Origin: Methanobacterium sp. UBA294
GTDB taxonomy: Archaea > Methanobacteriota > Methanobacteria > Methanobacteriales > Methanobacteriaceae
DNA length: 64,000 nucleotides
Assembly: GCA_002494495.1 (NCBI GenBank)
Contig: DACB01000016.1
Location: 193,877-257,876, forward strand
Direction of reading: 5' to 3'
Shown here: positions 8,076 through 21,428 of the stretch, piece after piece
How positions within the stretch are numbered: the stretch's first letter is position 1
How the letters are laid out: each line of letters starts with the position of its first letter
Program-made: the position numbers and the translations under genes
The notes under the pieces: model-generated
Databases searched by the model: none
The model's input: only the letters and a program-made list of their open reading frames with translations
What the model was told of the DNA's origin: nothing

Positions 8076-9008
8076 TTATCTGTCATCAGCTTTGCACAAA
8101 ATTACTTCACATTTAAGTCCACACTGGCTGGGCATTATACACAGGTTTTCATCCTTAATTACGGCCATATCACCCAGGGAAACCTTGTCCGGGCTGTCAA
8201 CTTCCATGGTCACCACTTCTCCAGCTTCAGCCTGCAGATTCCATTCTAAGTCCAGTGCTTCTACCCCAGTAGCCAGGGTGATTTCAACCTGGTCACCTGT
8301 AATTTTACTTATTTTCCCTACCACACCTTGGTCCATGATTTTGTTGGACATTTCAATTCCTTTAGCAGCTTTTATCATCTGCTCTTTCAGTTGGCTACGC
8401 CATTTCTCTAAATCTTTAACATCCTGGATTATGGTTGTTCTAAGGATTTCTCTTGCCTGGTTTTTATTAAGCTCTGGATTTTTTACTATTATATCATAGT
8501 CCTGGCTCACTGATGGTGTTTGTCTGGAGACTTCCTCCATGGCTTTTTTGAAAATACCAGCTACATCCTTCAGGGATAGCTTCTTCTTCCAGTTCTCCTC
8601 GATTACCTGGTTTGCGATTTTTTTGGTGGATTTATTTCCAAAAACCACTATGGAGGTGGTTCCACCATCCATCTTCTCAATGCTTGAACCGGTTAGTTCC
8701 ACCAGATTATAACTCCCTGTGGTTGCGTATATCCTTTTCCTTTTGGTTTCAAATGGTGTGGTATTTTTAACTTCCCCTACCACCACATCACCCAGTTCCC
8801 TTACTTTTTCTGCATCATCTGATATTTTAAGAGTTATCTCTAGTTCCGCTGCGCGTTTAAGCAGTTCATCCTGTGATTTGATTGATAATGAATAAAGCTC
8901 TTCTTCCAAAAGTTTTCTTTTCTTTTCATTACCTAAAAAACCTATTCTCCTTTTATCTCCAATAATAACGCTTCCGTTACTTCCTGTGTAACAAATTATA
9001 AGACTCAA
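8076..9008 (-). CDS. DUF2121 family protein (methanogen-conserved)
   Basis: A protein of 310 residues from the chosen start. I place the start at the TTG at 9008 because GGTGGAG lies five bases upstream and the protein then begins MSLIICYTGSNGSVIIGDKRR, as expected for DUF2121. The N-terminal strands with GDKRRIG and the central GGTTSIVVFGN recall a proteasome-like hydrolase fold, but this is only an impression. The C-terminal 90 residues look like a beta-rich domain (GKISKITGDQVEITLATG). Biochemical role unknown; the family is largely confined to methanogens. Confidence 0.75.
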   Translation of the reverse strand: MSLIICYTGSNGSVIIGDKRRIGFLGNEKKRKLLEEELYSLSIKSQDELLKRAAELEITLKISDDAEKVRELGDVVVGEVKNTTPFETKRKRIYATTGSYNLVELTGSSIEKMDGGTTSIVVFGNKSTKKIANQVIEENWKKKLSLKDVAGIFKKAMEEVSRQTPSVSQDYDIIVKNPELNKNQAREILRTTIIQDVKDLEKWRSQLKEQMIKAAKGIEMSNKIMDQGVVGKISKITGDQVEITLATGVEALDLEWNLQAEAGEVVTMEVDSPDKVSLGDMAVIKDENLCIMPSQCGLKCEVILCKADDR

Positions 9009-9161
9009 TTTTTCTCCACCTGTTGAATATTGAATTTTCTGATTAAAATTATTCTCAGTTTTTGTATTTATAAAAATATTCATTTAAATTTTTATTGTAT
9101 CTAATACCTGCAAAAATTAGTAACTGGATTAAAAATAATAGATGAAAAAAATTAATGGACA

Positions 9162-10076
9162 CTAACCCTGTTCTTCCAGAATAGTAGTTAATTCCTGGGT
9201 TATTTCTTTACTTTCATCATCAACTGGTATCAGGTTTATATCCAGGGCAGATGCAGCCCCAATATCCAGTTCCACTGCTCTTTTTATCTGTTCCTGAGCA
9301 AAGATGGGACCGTTAGTAACCTTATCTGTGGTGCCGTAGTGCCTTAGTACCGCAACCCCAACTGCATCAATGGCCACCCTATCTTTTGCAGCTATTAAAA
9401 GGTTTGGTTCAGCAGTTACACCTCTTTCCGGCCCTTTATTTAAGAATGCCTTCATTCCATCCATGAGAACCAGATCCACAGGGTAGTGGAGGTTTATCTC
9501 TGCAATCATCTTTCGTTGATGTGGGGATAAATGTAACTCGGCCATGTAGTCGTACATGTTGCCCGGGACTTTCTTAGCCACCAGTCCCACTGAATTTTTA
9601 AGGGAAAGGGTGAAATCACCCCCAAACCTGTGTGTTTTCAGGCAACAAGTCTGCACCACTTTTTCTGCATCTAAAAATATTTTTGAAACATAAAAACCTC
9701 GAAGCCAGTGGTTTCCTTCGCCCTTAATTTTAATCCATCCCTCTTTTTCTTCATCATCAAGGACCACCAATTTAAACCCCATCTCCTCAGCCAGCCTGGA
9801 TACCCCCAATTTATCCAGTACATCGCGAGTTTTTCCCATACCACTTCTCTCGGCTGTTATAATTTCAGACGCCCCAGCCTTTTGGAGATTACGTGTCAAT
9901 GCCTCCAGTGTCTGGAGGTGGGTGGATGCAGGGAATGGATCAGAACTGTTGAAGTTGGGTTTAACTGCTACACTCCTCCCTGAAAATTCTTCTAAATTAA
10001 ATTTATCCAGTAAAAGATTGATTCCCTCAGTTCTATCCATGGTTTTAACGATATAAACATCGCTTTGTTCAACCAT
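9162..10076 (-). CDS. DUF362 domain protein
   Basis: A member of COG2006/DUF362, about 304 residues. The conserved region VAVKPNFNSSDPFPASTHL, the helix LEALTRNLQKAGASEI and the LKTHRFGGDFTLSLKNSVG segment are typical. Many family members carry an extra ferredoxin domain; this one does not. The ATG at 10076 is preferred to the upstream TTG at 10091 because GGGAGAG lies between the two. Function is unproven in the family, though some members are annotated as iron-sulfur related. It lies alone on the minus strand between DUF2121 and uvrA. Confidence 0.8.
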   Translation of the reverse strand: MVEQSDVYIVKTMDRTEGINLLLDKFNLEEFSGRSVAVKPNFNSSDPFPASTHLQTLEALTRNLQKAGASEIITAERSGMGKTRDVLDKLGVSRLAEEMGFKLVVLDDEEKEGWIKIKGEGNHWLRGFYVSKIFLDAEKVVQTCCLKTHRFGGDFTLSLKNSVGLVAKKVPGNMYDYMAELHLSPHQRKMIAEINLHYPVDLVLMDGMKAFLNKGPERGVTAEPNLLIAAKDRVAIDAVGVAVLRHYGTTDKVTNGPIFAQEQIKRAVELDIGAASALDINLIPVDDESKEITQELTTILEEQG

Positions 10077-10304
10077 CTTCTTCTCTCCCAATTATCAAGT
10101 TAAAAAAATTTAGATTATTGAAAATCTTGATTGTTTATTATATTATGGGTCCAGAAATTTATTAAATCTTCTTAAAAATAAAAACTAAAATGATTTTTAC
10201 TAAAACAAAAATTAATAATTAAAATATTTCTTAAAAAATAAAATTAATAAAAAGAATTTTCAAAAAAAATAAAAGAAAAAATAACAGTCATTCAATATTT
10301 AACT

Positions 10305-13200
<2,896 letters not shown>

Positions 13201-13208
<8 letters not shown>

Positions 13209-15159
13209 CGGTTAGCTCCTCAAATATCAAAATTTTATCCCTGATTTTAGCTGCTTCTTCAAAGTCCAGCATCTGTGCTGCCTTTTTCATGTCTTTTCTT
13301 AATTCCTGCAGGAACAGGTGTAGCTCGTCTTTGGGCATGCTTATAATATCATCCCTCATGATCATGTCTTTCTTCTCTGTTTTCTTCTTTAAGGAACGTG
13401 AAGTACTTCTGGGGGTAATGTTGTGTTTTTTATTGTAATCCATCTGTAATTGTCTTCGGCGGTTGGTGGTTTCCACTGCTTTGCGGATGGATTCTGTTAC
13501 CTCATCGGCATAGATCATTACCTGACCTTCCACGTTTCGAGCTGCTCGTCCTATGGTTTGTATGAGTGAGGATTCACTCCGTAGGAATCCTTCCTTATCA
13601 GCATCCAATATCCCTACCATACCTACCTCCGGAAGGTCCAGGCCTTCCCTTAACAGGTTTACTCCCACCAGGCAGTCGAATTCTCCCCGGCGGAGGTCAT
13701 CGATTATGTCTATTCTTTCTAATGTCACAATTTCGGAGTGTAGGTAACGGACCTTCAGCCCAGACCGGGCGTAGTAATCAGTAAGGTCTTCAGCCATCTT
13801 CTTGGTCAGGGTGGTTACCAGGACCCTCTGATGGTTTTCCACCTTCTTGTTTATCTCTCCCAGGAGGTGTTCCACCTGCCCCTTAACTGGATGGATTTCA
13901 ATCTCTGGATCCACCAGTCCAGTTGGCCTGATTATCTGTTCTACTATGTTAGGGCTGAGCCCCAGTTCATACTTTGCAGGGGTAGCTGATACGTAGATCA
14001 CCTGATTCTGCAGGGCCTCGAATTCCTGGAAGTTCAGGGGCCTGTTTTCCCTGGCAGAGGGTAGTCTGAAACCATAATCCACCAGACTGTCCTTACGGGC
14101 TTTATCCCCCGCATACATTCCACCGATCTGGGGCACGGTTACGTGTGATTCATCTATAATGGTTAAATAATCCTCTGGGAAGTATTTGAGGAGTGTGTAT
14201 GGTGTCTCCCCCCATTTTCTTCCAGAGAGGTGCATGGAGTAATTCTCGATACCAGGGCAGTAACCCATCTCACGGAGCATTTCCATATCATACCGGGTTC
14301 TCTGTTCTAATCTCTGAGCCTCTACCAGTTTATTCTGGGCATTCAGGATGGTAAGTCTGTCTTGCAGTTCTTCTTCAATGGCATTCAGTGCCTTCTGGAG
14401 TTTCCAATCAGCTATCACAAAGTGTTTTGCAGGGAAGATGGTTATCTGATCCATATCCCTCCTATGGGATCTTAGAAGTGGATCTATGGTGGAGATATTT
14501 TCTATATCATCTCCAAATAACTCTATTCGTAGAGCTACCTTTCCATGGGCAGGATATACGTCAATTACATCACCTCTCACCCGGAACGTGCCCCTGGTAA
14601 ATTCGATGTCATTGCGATCGTACTGCATCTTAACCAGGCTGGCAAGTATAACTTCCCGGTCCATGGTGTCCCCTACCCTAAGGGCAAGCACCTGGTCACT
14701 GTAATCTTCAGGAGATCCTATACCATAGATACAGGAGACACTGGAGACCACTATAACATCATCTCGTGAAAGAAGGGATTGGGTGGTGGAGTGGCGCATC
14801 ATATCGATTTCATCGTTGATGGATGCTTCTTTATCGATGTATGTATCTGAATGGGGGATGTAAGCCTCTGGCTGGTAGTAATCGTAGTAGCTTACAAAGT
14901 ACTCCACTGCATTATCCGGGAAAAGCTCCCGAAATTCCTCGTATAACTGGGCAGCCAGTGTTTTATTATGGGACATAACCAGGGTGGGTTTTTGAACTTC
15001 CTTTATAACGTTGGCCATGGTAAAGGTCTTCCCAGAGCCAGTTACACCCAAAAGTGTTTGATGTTTAAGTCCCTTGCGTATACCATCTGATAATGATTTT
15101 ATTGCCTTTGGTTGATCGCCTAAAGGCCTGTAGCTTGATTCAAGTTTAAATTCGCTCAT
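13201..15159 (-). CDS. uvrB: UvrABC excinuclease subunit B
   Basis: DNA-opening helicase-like subunit that is loaded by UvrA and recruits UvrC. The 652-residue protein has Walker A GVTGSGKT near residue 38, the beta-hairpin region VSYYDYYQPEAYIP, the DEAD-like DESH box, the QTIGRAARN motif VI and a C-terminal UVR coiled-coil (DMKKAAQMLDFEEAAKIRD) that contacts UvrC. It is the first gene of the uvrBA pair, divergent from uvrC over a 422-base gap. Complete and of normal length. Confidence 0.98.
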
Positions 15160-15581
15160 CTCAAATCCTCATGGAGAAATAAAACGTGTAAAGTTGGAAA
15201 ATAAAAAAATCCTAAAAATAGAATGTATATAATTATTCATGTCATCTATTATATAAAGACTGCTATATCCCAACTTTTTACCCCCTCAAATATATTATTA
15301 TTATAGTTAAATATCTAAATAATCTGGCCTAGAGCAGTTGAGAAGTATTATGAACCAGAAAATGAATTTACATAAAAAAAGAATGTTCTAGATGAAGGTA
15401 ATTTATGATCCACCATATACTTGAGACTCCACTATGGGGTGTTGTCAAATATAATTTTAATCAATTAAAAAAAACATGACAAAGTAAACATATAAAGGAT
15501 GATTAAAGATATAGTTAAAATTGTTATTTTTTTTATTTTTCAGAGACCTACAATTTAACCAACCTAGAATTTTCAAAGATC
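15160..15581. other. 422-base intergenic region between divergent uvrB and uvrC
   Basis: AT-rich divergent promoter region. No ORF with a convincing ribosome site was found. A short open stretch near 15331-15380 reads in two frames but is under 20 codons and lacks a start signal, so I treat it as chance or a remnant. T-rich and A-rich runs close to uvrC (15527-15540) are present. No clear palindromic operator or repeat was found. Confidence 0.5.
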
Positions 15582-17357
15582 ATGACTCTAAACCACACCG
15601 AAAACCTGCCAAACAAACCAGGAGTATACATCTTCAAAGACCCAGCAGAGAAGATACTCTATGTAGGGAAGGCTAAAAATCTTAAAAAACGGGTTAAATC
15701 ATACTTTAAAGATGAGTTGGACTCGGATAAGACCAGGATCATGATGAAACAGTTCCATAGTTTAGAGTATATCGTAACTGACACCGAGAAGGAAGCCCTT
15801 ATTTTAGAGTCTAATTTAATAAAAAAGTACTTACCACGTTACAACATCCGTTTAAAGGACGATAAAAGGTACCCCTACGTCAAGATAACCAGTGAAGATT
15901 ATCCCCGGGTAATAATCACTCGGAAAATTACAGAAGATAACTCCTATTACTATGGGCCATTCACAGATGTAACCGCCCTACGGAGGATGCTCCGGTTTAT
16001 AAAGGCGCTTTTTAAAATTAGAGACTGTAAGAACATGGACGGACCCTGCCTTAACTCCCAGATGGAATTATGTGAGGCACCCTGTGAAGGACGGATAAGT
16101 AAAGAAGAATACAATAAACTTATAAACAAAACCAACCTGTTTTTCCAGGGAAAATACACTGAGATCATGGATATTCAGAAACAAAACATGGAGGAGGCTG
16201 CGCTTAACCATGAATATGAAAGGGCAGCAGTTTTAAGGGACCAGATAGCCTCCATCAAGGATATGGTGGAGAGACAGAAGATAGAATTCGACCGTAGTCT
16301 GGAACAGGATGTAATAGCCTGTTCACTGGAGGAGGAATTTGCATCTGTTGTGCTCTTCCGGGTGCGGGATGGTAAGATAATTGGTAAAGAAGAGTTTATC
16401 ATGACCGGCACTGAAGGAGGGGTGGGCACACCACACTCAGTTTTATCCGCATTCCTGAAACAGTATTACAGCGGACCCCAGCAGGTACCCTCAGAGCTTG
16501 TCCTCCAGTACCATGTTGATGAGGAAGATCTAATTATTGAGTGGCTGAAAGAGAAATCAGGAAATGATGTGACCATCAAAGTACCAGATGATGGCCTGGA
16601 ATACCGGCTGGTTAAGATGGTGGCTAAAAATGCCGATATAGCCCGTAATCAGCAGGAACAGGTCAAGGGGGCTCTTCTTGAAGTAAAGGATTACCTGGGA
16701 ATTCCCAAGATACCCCGGTACATCGAGGCCTTCGACATCTCCAACATAAGCGGTAAATTAGCAGTGGGCTCCATGGTGGTCTTTGAAGATGGGGCACCGA
16801 AAAAGAGCAATTACCGGAGATATAAAATTGAAACCCCAGGGCCTGATGATTACGCCATGATGCGTGAGGTTTTAGCACGTAGATACGGAAAATTAGTAGA
16901 TGCAGACAAAGATGAAGCCCGCCCAGATCTTATTGTTATAGATGGAGGTAAAGGGCAGCTTAACACTGCTTTAGGGGTTTTAAAATCGTTGAATCTTACC
17001 AGTATCCCAATCATAGGCCTGGCCAAGGAATTTGAGCATATTTTCATTCCAGGCTTTCAAACACCAATTATACTACCCGGCAACTCCAAAGCGTTGCACC
17101 TGCTTATGAGAGTGCGGGATGAAGCCCATCGATTTGCAGTTACTTACCATAAAAAACTCCGATCTAAAGAGATTGAAGGTTCTGCACTGGACAATATTCC
17201 AGGGGTGGGTTCTAAGAGGAAGTTAAAATTAATCAGACATTTCGGGAGTATGGAGAATATTCAGAAGGCCAGTCCTGAGGAAATTGCTGAAGTGGATGGC
17301 ATCAGCCAGAAACTAGCCCAGACAATCCACCGAGAGCTACAGAATGTAAGTAAATAG
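15582..17357 (+). CDS. uvrC: UvrABC excinuclease subunit C
   Basis: Dual-incision nuclease of nucleotide excision repair, 591 residues. The GIY-YIG domain begins PGVYIFKDPAEKILYVGKAKNLKKRV; a central UVR motif is near residue 205 (EYERAAVLRDQI); the C-terminal RNase H-like endonuclease has DISNISGKLAVGSMVVFEDG and DLIVIDGGKGQL with its catalytic Asp; and a helix-hairpin-helix pair ends the protein (NIPGVGSKRKLKLIRHFGS). Together with uvrA and uvrB it makes the repair set complete. No strong ribosome site is seen before the ATG, so a short or leaderless mRNA is possible. Confidence 0.97.
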   Translation: MTLNHTENLPNKPGVYIFKDPAEKILYVGKAKNLKKRVKSYFKDELDSDKTRIMMKQFHSLEYIVTDTEKEALILESNLIKKYLPRYNIRLKDDKRYPYVKITSEDYPRVIITRKITEDNSYYYGPFTDVTALRRMLRFIKALFKIRDCKNMDGPCLNSQMELCEAPCEGRISKEEYNKLINKTNLFFQGKYTEIMDIQKQNMEEAALNHEYERAAVLRDQIASIKDMVERQKIEFDRSLEQDVIACSLEEEFASVVLFRVRDGKIIGKEEFIMTGTEGGVGTPHSVLSAFLKQYYSGPQQVPSELVLQYHVDEEDLIIEWLKEKSGNDVTIKVPDDGLEYRLVKMVAKNADIARNQQEQVKGALLEVKDYLGIPKIPRYIEAFDISNISGKLAVGSMVVFEDGAPKKSNYRRYKIETPGPDDYAMMREVLARRYGKLVDADKDEARPDLIVIDGGKGQLNTALGVLKSLNLTSIPIIGLAKEFEHIFIPGFQTPIILPGNSKALHLLMRVRDEAHRFAVTYHKKLRSKEIEGSALDNIPGVGSKRKLKLIRHFGSMENIQKASPEEIAEVDGISQKLAQTIHRELQNVSK

Positions 17358-17594
17358 TATCATCGTGCACAACCAACCCCAAAAAACTAATAAGAGGACT
17401 TACTAAAATCATATTGATGTTTTAAATCAAATTAATAAATGAATAGTTTATTAATAATATCGGTGCAATAAAAAAATAGTTTATAATAATAATTGTTAAA
17501 TAATATTATTTTAATAATAAAAATATTTTTAATAATAAAAATTGGTTATTTAAAAAAATCTGTATTTATAAGTTAGTTATTAAATTTGATTCAG

Positions 17595-18857
17595 ATGTCT
17601 AAAACCAAGATATTAGTTGTGGAAGATGAAAGTATAGTGGCCATGGATATCAAGCAAAGGGCAGAAGGCCTGGGATATGAGGTTATTGGTATCACTCCTT
17701 CAGGTGAAGAAGCTCTGGAAATTATCCGGGAAGATCCGCCTGATTTAATCCTGATGGACATAGTCTTAAAGGGAAAAATTGATGGAATAGAAGCGGCACA
17801 GAGAATCCACGATAATTATGATATACCTGTTTTGTATTTAACTGCTTATTCTGACGAGGAAACACTGAAAAGAGCTAAGATAACCGAGCCATTCGGTTAC
17901 ATAATCAAGCCCTTTGAGGATAGGGAACTGCACGGCTCAGTGGAAATAGCCATCTACAAGCATGAAATGGATCGTAAGCTTAAAGCAAGTGAAAAATGGC
18001 TCTCCACCACCCTGGAGAGTATGGGTGATGCAATGATAGCCACTGATAAAGAGGGTGTGATCATCTTCATGAATCCAGTTGCCCAGGAGGTAACTGGCTG
18101 GGATCTGGAAGAAGCCATTGGCAAATCTCTAACAGATGTATTGAAGATAATAAATGAAAACACCGGAATCCCTCTGGAAGACCCGGTAACAAAGGTCCTT
18201 AAAGAAAATGAAGTAATTGAAATTAAAGACTCTAATTTACTCATCACTAAAAATGGGACTAGAGTACCTATAGATGATAGCAGCGCCCCAATAAAAGATG
18301 AAAATGGAAACGTATTGGGAGTTACCCTTGTATTTCGAGATATAACAGAACGTAAAAAGGCTGAAAAAGAAAAAGAACAATTATTAAAGGATAAAGCAAG
18401 GGGAGAGCTTTCAAATTTTGTATTAAGCGCCTTACCGGTATTTGCATCCAACATACCTCCCCAGGTACGGAATAGCATGGCAAAAAGTTTCTCGGACCGT
18501 TTTGAGAAAAATATGAAGACAGATTTTATAAATCAACTTGACACCTGCCTTGAAACGGTGGCTGACACCTCAGAAAACATATTCCGCTGTTATATTTCGT
18601 GGCTTAAGGATTTCTTCTTCAATTTAGGAATTGAATCAGAATTTATTGATGAAAATGATATTAAACTATTTAAATTTCATAATTGTCCCTGGGTTGATGA
18701 TGCAGAAACCAGTCCCATGTTCTGTATGATATGCCGTGTCATAGTACTGCGAAGTTTCACATGGACCCATTTAAATGGTAACGTAGCACAAATCCATTGC
18801 CTGGAAGATAGAGATAACATTTGCAGCTTCCAATTTGTGATTAATTATAATGAATAA
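17595..18857 (+). CDS. REC-PAS signalling protein with methanogen-type C-terminal domain
   Basis: Receiver domain at residues 1-125 with phospho-acceptor Asp about 55 (DLILMDIVLKG), Thr in YLTAYSD and Lys in IIKPFED. A PAS domain follows (about 135-255: LESMGDAMIATDKEGVI .. VFRDITERKKAE). The last 160 residues contain Cys and His (FHNCPW, MFCMICRV) and resemble what has been called methanogen output domain 1; this naming is from memory and unsure. There is no histidine kinase core and no DNA-binding domain. ATG at 17595 is chosen over TTG at 17586. A KaiC-like ATPase gene follows after 62 bases, suggesting a signalling pair. Confidence 0.85.
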   Translation: MSKTKILVVEDESIVAMDIKQRAEGLGYEVIGITPSGEEALEIIREDPPDLILMDIVLKGKIDGIEAAQRIHDNYDIPVLYLTAYSDEETLKRAKITEPFGYIIKPFEDRELHGSVEIAIYKHEMDRKLKASEKWLSTTLESMGDAMIATDKEGVIIFMNPVAQEVTGWDLEEAIGKSLTDVLKIINENTGIPLEDPVTKVLKENEVIEIKDSNLLITKNGTRVPIDDSSAPIKDENGNVLGVTLVFRDITERKKAEKEKEQLLKDKARGELSNFVLSALPVFASNIPPQVRNSMAKSFSDRFEKNMKTDFINQLDTCLETVADTSENIFRCYISWLKDFFFNLGIESEFIDENDIKLFKFHNCPWVDDAETSPMFCMICRVIVLRSFTWTHLNGNVAQIHCLEDRDNICSFQFVINYNE

Positions 18858-18928
18858 GTTTTTAATACATAGTTGAAATATTAAATTCATAGAACTCAAA
18901 TAAATCATCAGTTGATGGAGTGGAAATA

Positions 18929-19636
18929 TTGAAAAGGATAATTACAGGAATAGAAAGTATAGATAAGTTCACAAACGGTTTTCCAGAAGGAAGAACTCTT
19001 CTTATAACTGGTGAAGCTGGATCTGGAAAGACCATCTTCGGGCTTCAGTTTGCCAATAGCTGCTGTCTTCAAAATCTTACAACCGCTTATATAACAACTG
19101 AAGAAGATTCTGAAGATTTATACTTACAGAGCAATGCATTTAACTGGGATCTTAAAGACTGCACAGAGAAAGGATTACTGAAATTCGTTGAACTAGCTCA
19201 AAAAAGAGCAGAGGTAACTGAGGCAGAGGTAAATGTTGAATTAGATTCCATGAAGGGAAACTTCACCAAACTCCTGGAAATAATCCCAGAAAACTGTCAG
19301 GCTCTGATTATAGATAATATCGGCAGCTACACTGCAAAACTGACCCCCTATGAATTCCGTAATCAACTGGATCTACTGGTCTATGAACTTAAAAAACGAA
19401 ACATAACCACCTTACTTATCCTGGACAGTGCAACTTCAGATGAGTTTAATGAAATAGCATTATACTCTGTTTACGGAGCTATCAATTTAATGAAAAGGGA
19501 AAATCCATACACCGGCCGTAGAGAGAGGGTGATGGATATTATAAAGGTCAGGAGTACTAAAACACCCACCCAGTTTTTAACCTATGAGATAGGTTCAAAT
19601 GGGATTGTGATAAACTCGGCAATTGATCTCCAGTGA
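18929..19636 (+). CDS. KaiC-like RecA-superfamily ATPase
   Basis: A single-domain RecA/KaiC-like ATPase of about 235 residues. Walker A is GEAGSGKTIFG near the N-terminus and Walker B is ALIIDNIG; the opening TGIESIDKFTNGFPEGRTLLITG is typical of the KaiC/Rad55 group. I take TTG at 18929 as the start because GGAGTGG lies eight bases upstream; GTG at 18920 is the alternative. Archaeal single-domain KaiC-like proteins often sit beside sensor and response-regulator genes, and here it follows the REC-PAS gene. Its target is unknown. Confidence 0.85.
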   Translation: MKRIITGIESIDKFTNGFPEGRTLLITGEAGSGKTIFGLQFANSCCLQNLTTAYITTEEDSEDLYLQSNAFNWDLKDCTEKGLLKFVELAQKRAEVTEAEVNVELDSMKGNFTKLLEIIPENCQALIIDNIGSYTAKLTPYEFRNQLDLLVYELKKRNITTLLILDSATSDEFNEIALYSVYGAINLMKRENPYTGRRERVMDIIKVRSTKTPTQFLTYEIGSNGIVINSAIDLQ

Positions 19637-19734
19637 GTTAAGCTGATCTTAAGTGAGGATTTATTAACTTCAGTAGGAGTATATCCTTGAAAACTATTTT
19701 TTGAAATGAAAATTTTTAATAAAAAAAATTTTCT

Positions 19735-20064
19735 TTAAACTTCCACTGAAACTGTTCCATCTTCTACTGAAACTGGGTAACTCTTTAAATCATGTGAGCC
19801 ACCCCCAGTCAAAAGTCTCGTGAAAGCGGGCACATCCTTAACCAGTTTTCCAGTTGTAACATCGTACTGGGATCCATGTACCGCACACTTAATTATTTTC
19901 CCATCAAGCGTGCCTATGGGTAAGTATCCGCCCATATGTGGACATACAGCAGTTACGGCGTAAAAATTCCCATCCACATTAGCCAGGAGGATATAAGCCT
20001 GTTTAACTGTAAATCCCTTCATGGTTCCCATGGGGACATCTGAAACATTGCATACTTTTTCCAT
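19735..20064 (-). CDS. Rieske-type [2Fe-2S] protein
   Basis: A 109-residue soluble Rieske ferredoxin. The cluster ligands are seen as CPHMGG (Cys-x-His) and CAVHGSQYD (Cys-x-x-His) about 20 residues apart. There is no signal peptide or membrane segment, so it is not a respiratory Rieske subunit; it resembles the small-subunit ferredoxin of NirD/biphenyl type. A partner oxygenase or reductase is not adjacent. The electron donor and acceptor are unknown. It faces the KaiC-like gene convergently. Confidence 0.9.
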   Translation of the reverse strand: MEKVCNVSDVPMGTMKGFTVKQAYILLANVDGNFYAVTAVCPHMGGYLPIGTLDGKIIKCAVHGSQYDVTTGKLVKDVPAFTRLLTGGGSHDLKSYPVSVEDGTVSVEV

Positions 20065-20332
20065 TTTTAAACCTCACAATCAATTTTTAAATGGAAGAGA
20101 TAATTTCATGTTATATTTATTCTTTCCAATGGACAAGTAATTTACGATTTTAAAAAAAAATGGGTGATACCATTAAAAATGATAAAATTTCAAATAAAAA
20201 ATAAGGAAATTAGAATAAAATTAGAATAAATTATAAAAAATTTTTTTAAAATTAGTAAAAATTTAGTAAAAAAATAGTAATAATTTAGAAAAAATTACTA
20301 AAAAAATTAGTAATTCTTAACAGTATCAAGCA

Positions 20333-21361
20333 TTAAAGCTTCTTCAACACTGCTAAGATCAGCTTAACTGAGTTTTCCACATCATGCACATTAACCACAC
20401 TTACCGGGGTGTGTATGTACCGGGATGGTGCTGAGATGACTCCGGTGGGTATTCCCGCCCGGGTGAGGTGTATTGATGTGGCATCAGTGGTACCCCCGTC
20501 ACTGACTTCCACCTGATATGGTATCTCTTCTTCTTTAGCCGTGGATATCAGGAGATCTTTTACCTGTTTAGGAGTTATGATTCCCCGGCCACTTGCATCA
20601 GTGAGTATTATAGCCGGTCCTTTACCTGCAACTGCTGGTGCATCATCTTCCTTTATTCCGGGATGGTCACCCGAGATTGTCACATCCAGGGCCAGGGCCA
20701 TGTCCGGGTTTATGCTGAATGCTGATGTTTTTGCTCCTTTAAGACCAACTTCTTCCTGGACAGTGCCTACACCATATAAAGTGGCATCTGTTTCTGCTTT
20801 TTTTAGTACTTCAATGAGCACTGCACATCCAACACGGTTGTCCAGTGCTTTACCCATAACCAGCTCGTTTCTTAGTTCCTCAAAGTCCTGTCTTATGATT
20901 ATGGGATCTCCCACTCTCACCATTTCTTCTGCTTCTTCCCTATCCTTGGCACCAATATCAATGAACATGTTTTCAAATTTCATGATCTGCTTCTTTTCAG
21001 ATTCCTTCATCTTATGTGGTGGCTTGGAGCCTATAACTCCAAGTATTGGTCCCTTGGATGTTTGGATGTAAACTGATTGGTTTAAAAGCATCTGATCATT
21101 GATACCCCCAATTTTTGAAAACTTAATGAAACCTTCCTTGTCAATGTACCTTACCATAAGCCCTATTTCATCCATATGGGCTGCTAACATTATCTTTTTA
21201 CCGTCTGGTTTCCCATTCTTCTTAGCTATAAGGTTGCCTAGATTATCTATCTCAATTTCGTCTACATGGCCCTTTAACTCTGTTATAATTAGATCCCGTA
21301 CTTCATCTTCAAAGCCTGATATTCCTGATGCATTTGAGAGTTTTCCCAGTAAATCTTTCAT
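20333..21361 (-). CDS. M42 family metallopeptidase (TET-like aminopeptidase)
   Basis: A 342-residue co-catalytic metallopeptidase of family M42, whose archaeal members form dodecameric tetrahedral aminopeptidases that digest peptides from the proteasome. Metal-site motifs are visible: MLAAHMDEIGLMV, GKALDNRVGCAVL, VQEEVGLKGA (catalytic Glu pair), ALDVTISGDHPG and a final SAPSRYIHTPVSVV with the last His ligand. Length and order are typical. Also annotated in related genomes as endoglucanase, which is misleading. Monocistronic by position. Confidence 0.94.
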   Translation of the reverse strand: MKDLLGKLSNASGISGFEDEVRDLIITELKGHVDEIEIDNLGNLIAKKNGKPDGKKIMLAAHMDEIGLMVRYIDKEGFIKFSKIGGINDQMLLNQSVYIQTSKGPILGVIGSKPPHKMKESEKKQIMKFENMFIDIGAKDREEAEEMVRVGDPIIIRQDFEELRNELVMGKALDNRVGCAVLIEVLKKAETDATLYGVGTVQEEVGLKGAKTSAFSINPDMALALDVTISGDHPGIKEDDAPAVAGKGPAIILTDASGRGIITPKQVKDLLISTAKEEEIPYQVEVSDGGTTDATSIHLTRAGIPTGVISAPSRYIHTPVSVVNVHDVENSVKLILAVLKKL

Positions 21362-21428
21362 GTTTTAACCTCGATTTTTCTAAATAATCAATTTAAATAA
21401 AAATAATTAATTAAAAATAATAATTTGG

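Noticed and set aside
7852..8499. 215-codon plus-strand ORF across the MBL/DUF2121 junction
   Set aside because: Antisense to two well-supported genes and with Ser/Pro-rich composition typical of shadow frames.
15331..15420. Remnant gene between uvrB and uvrC
   Set aside because: Open frames are shorter than 20 codons, with no start signal and no recognised similarity.
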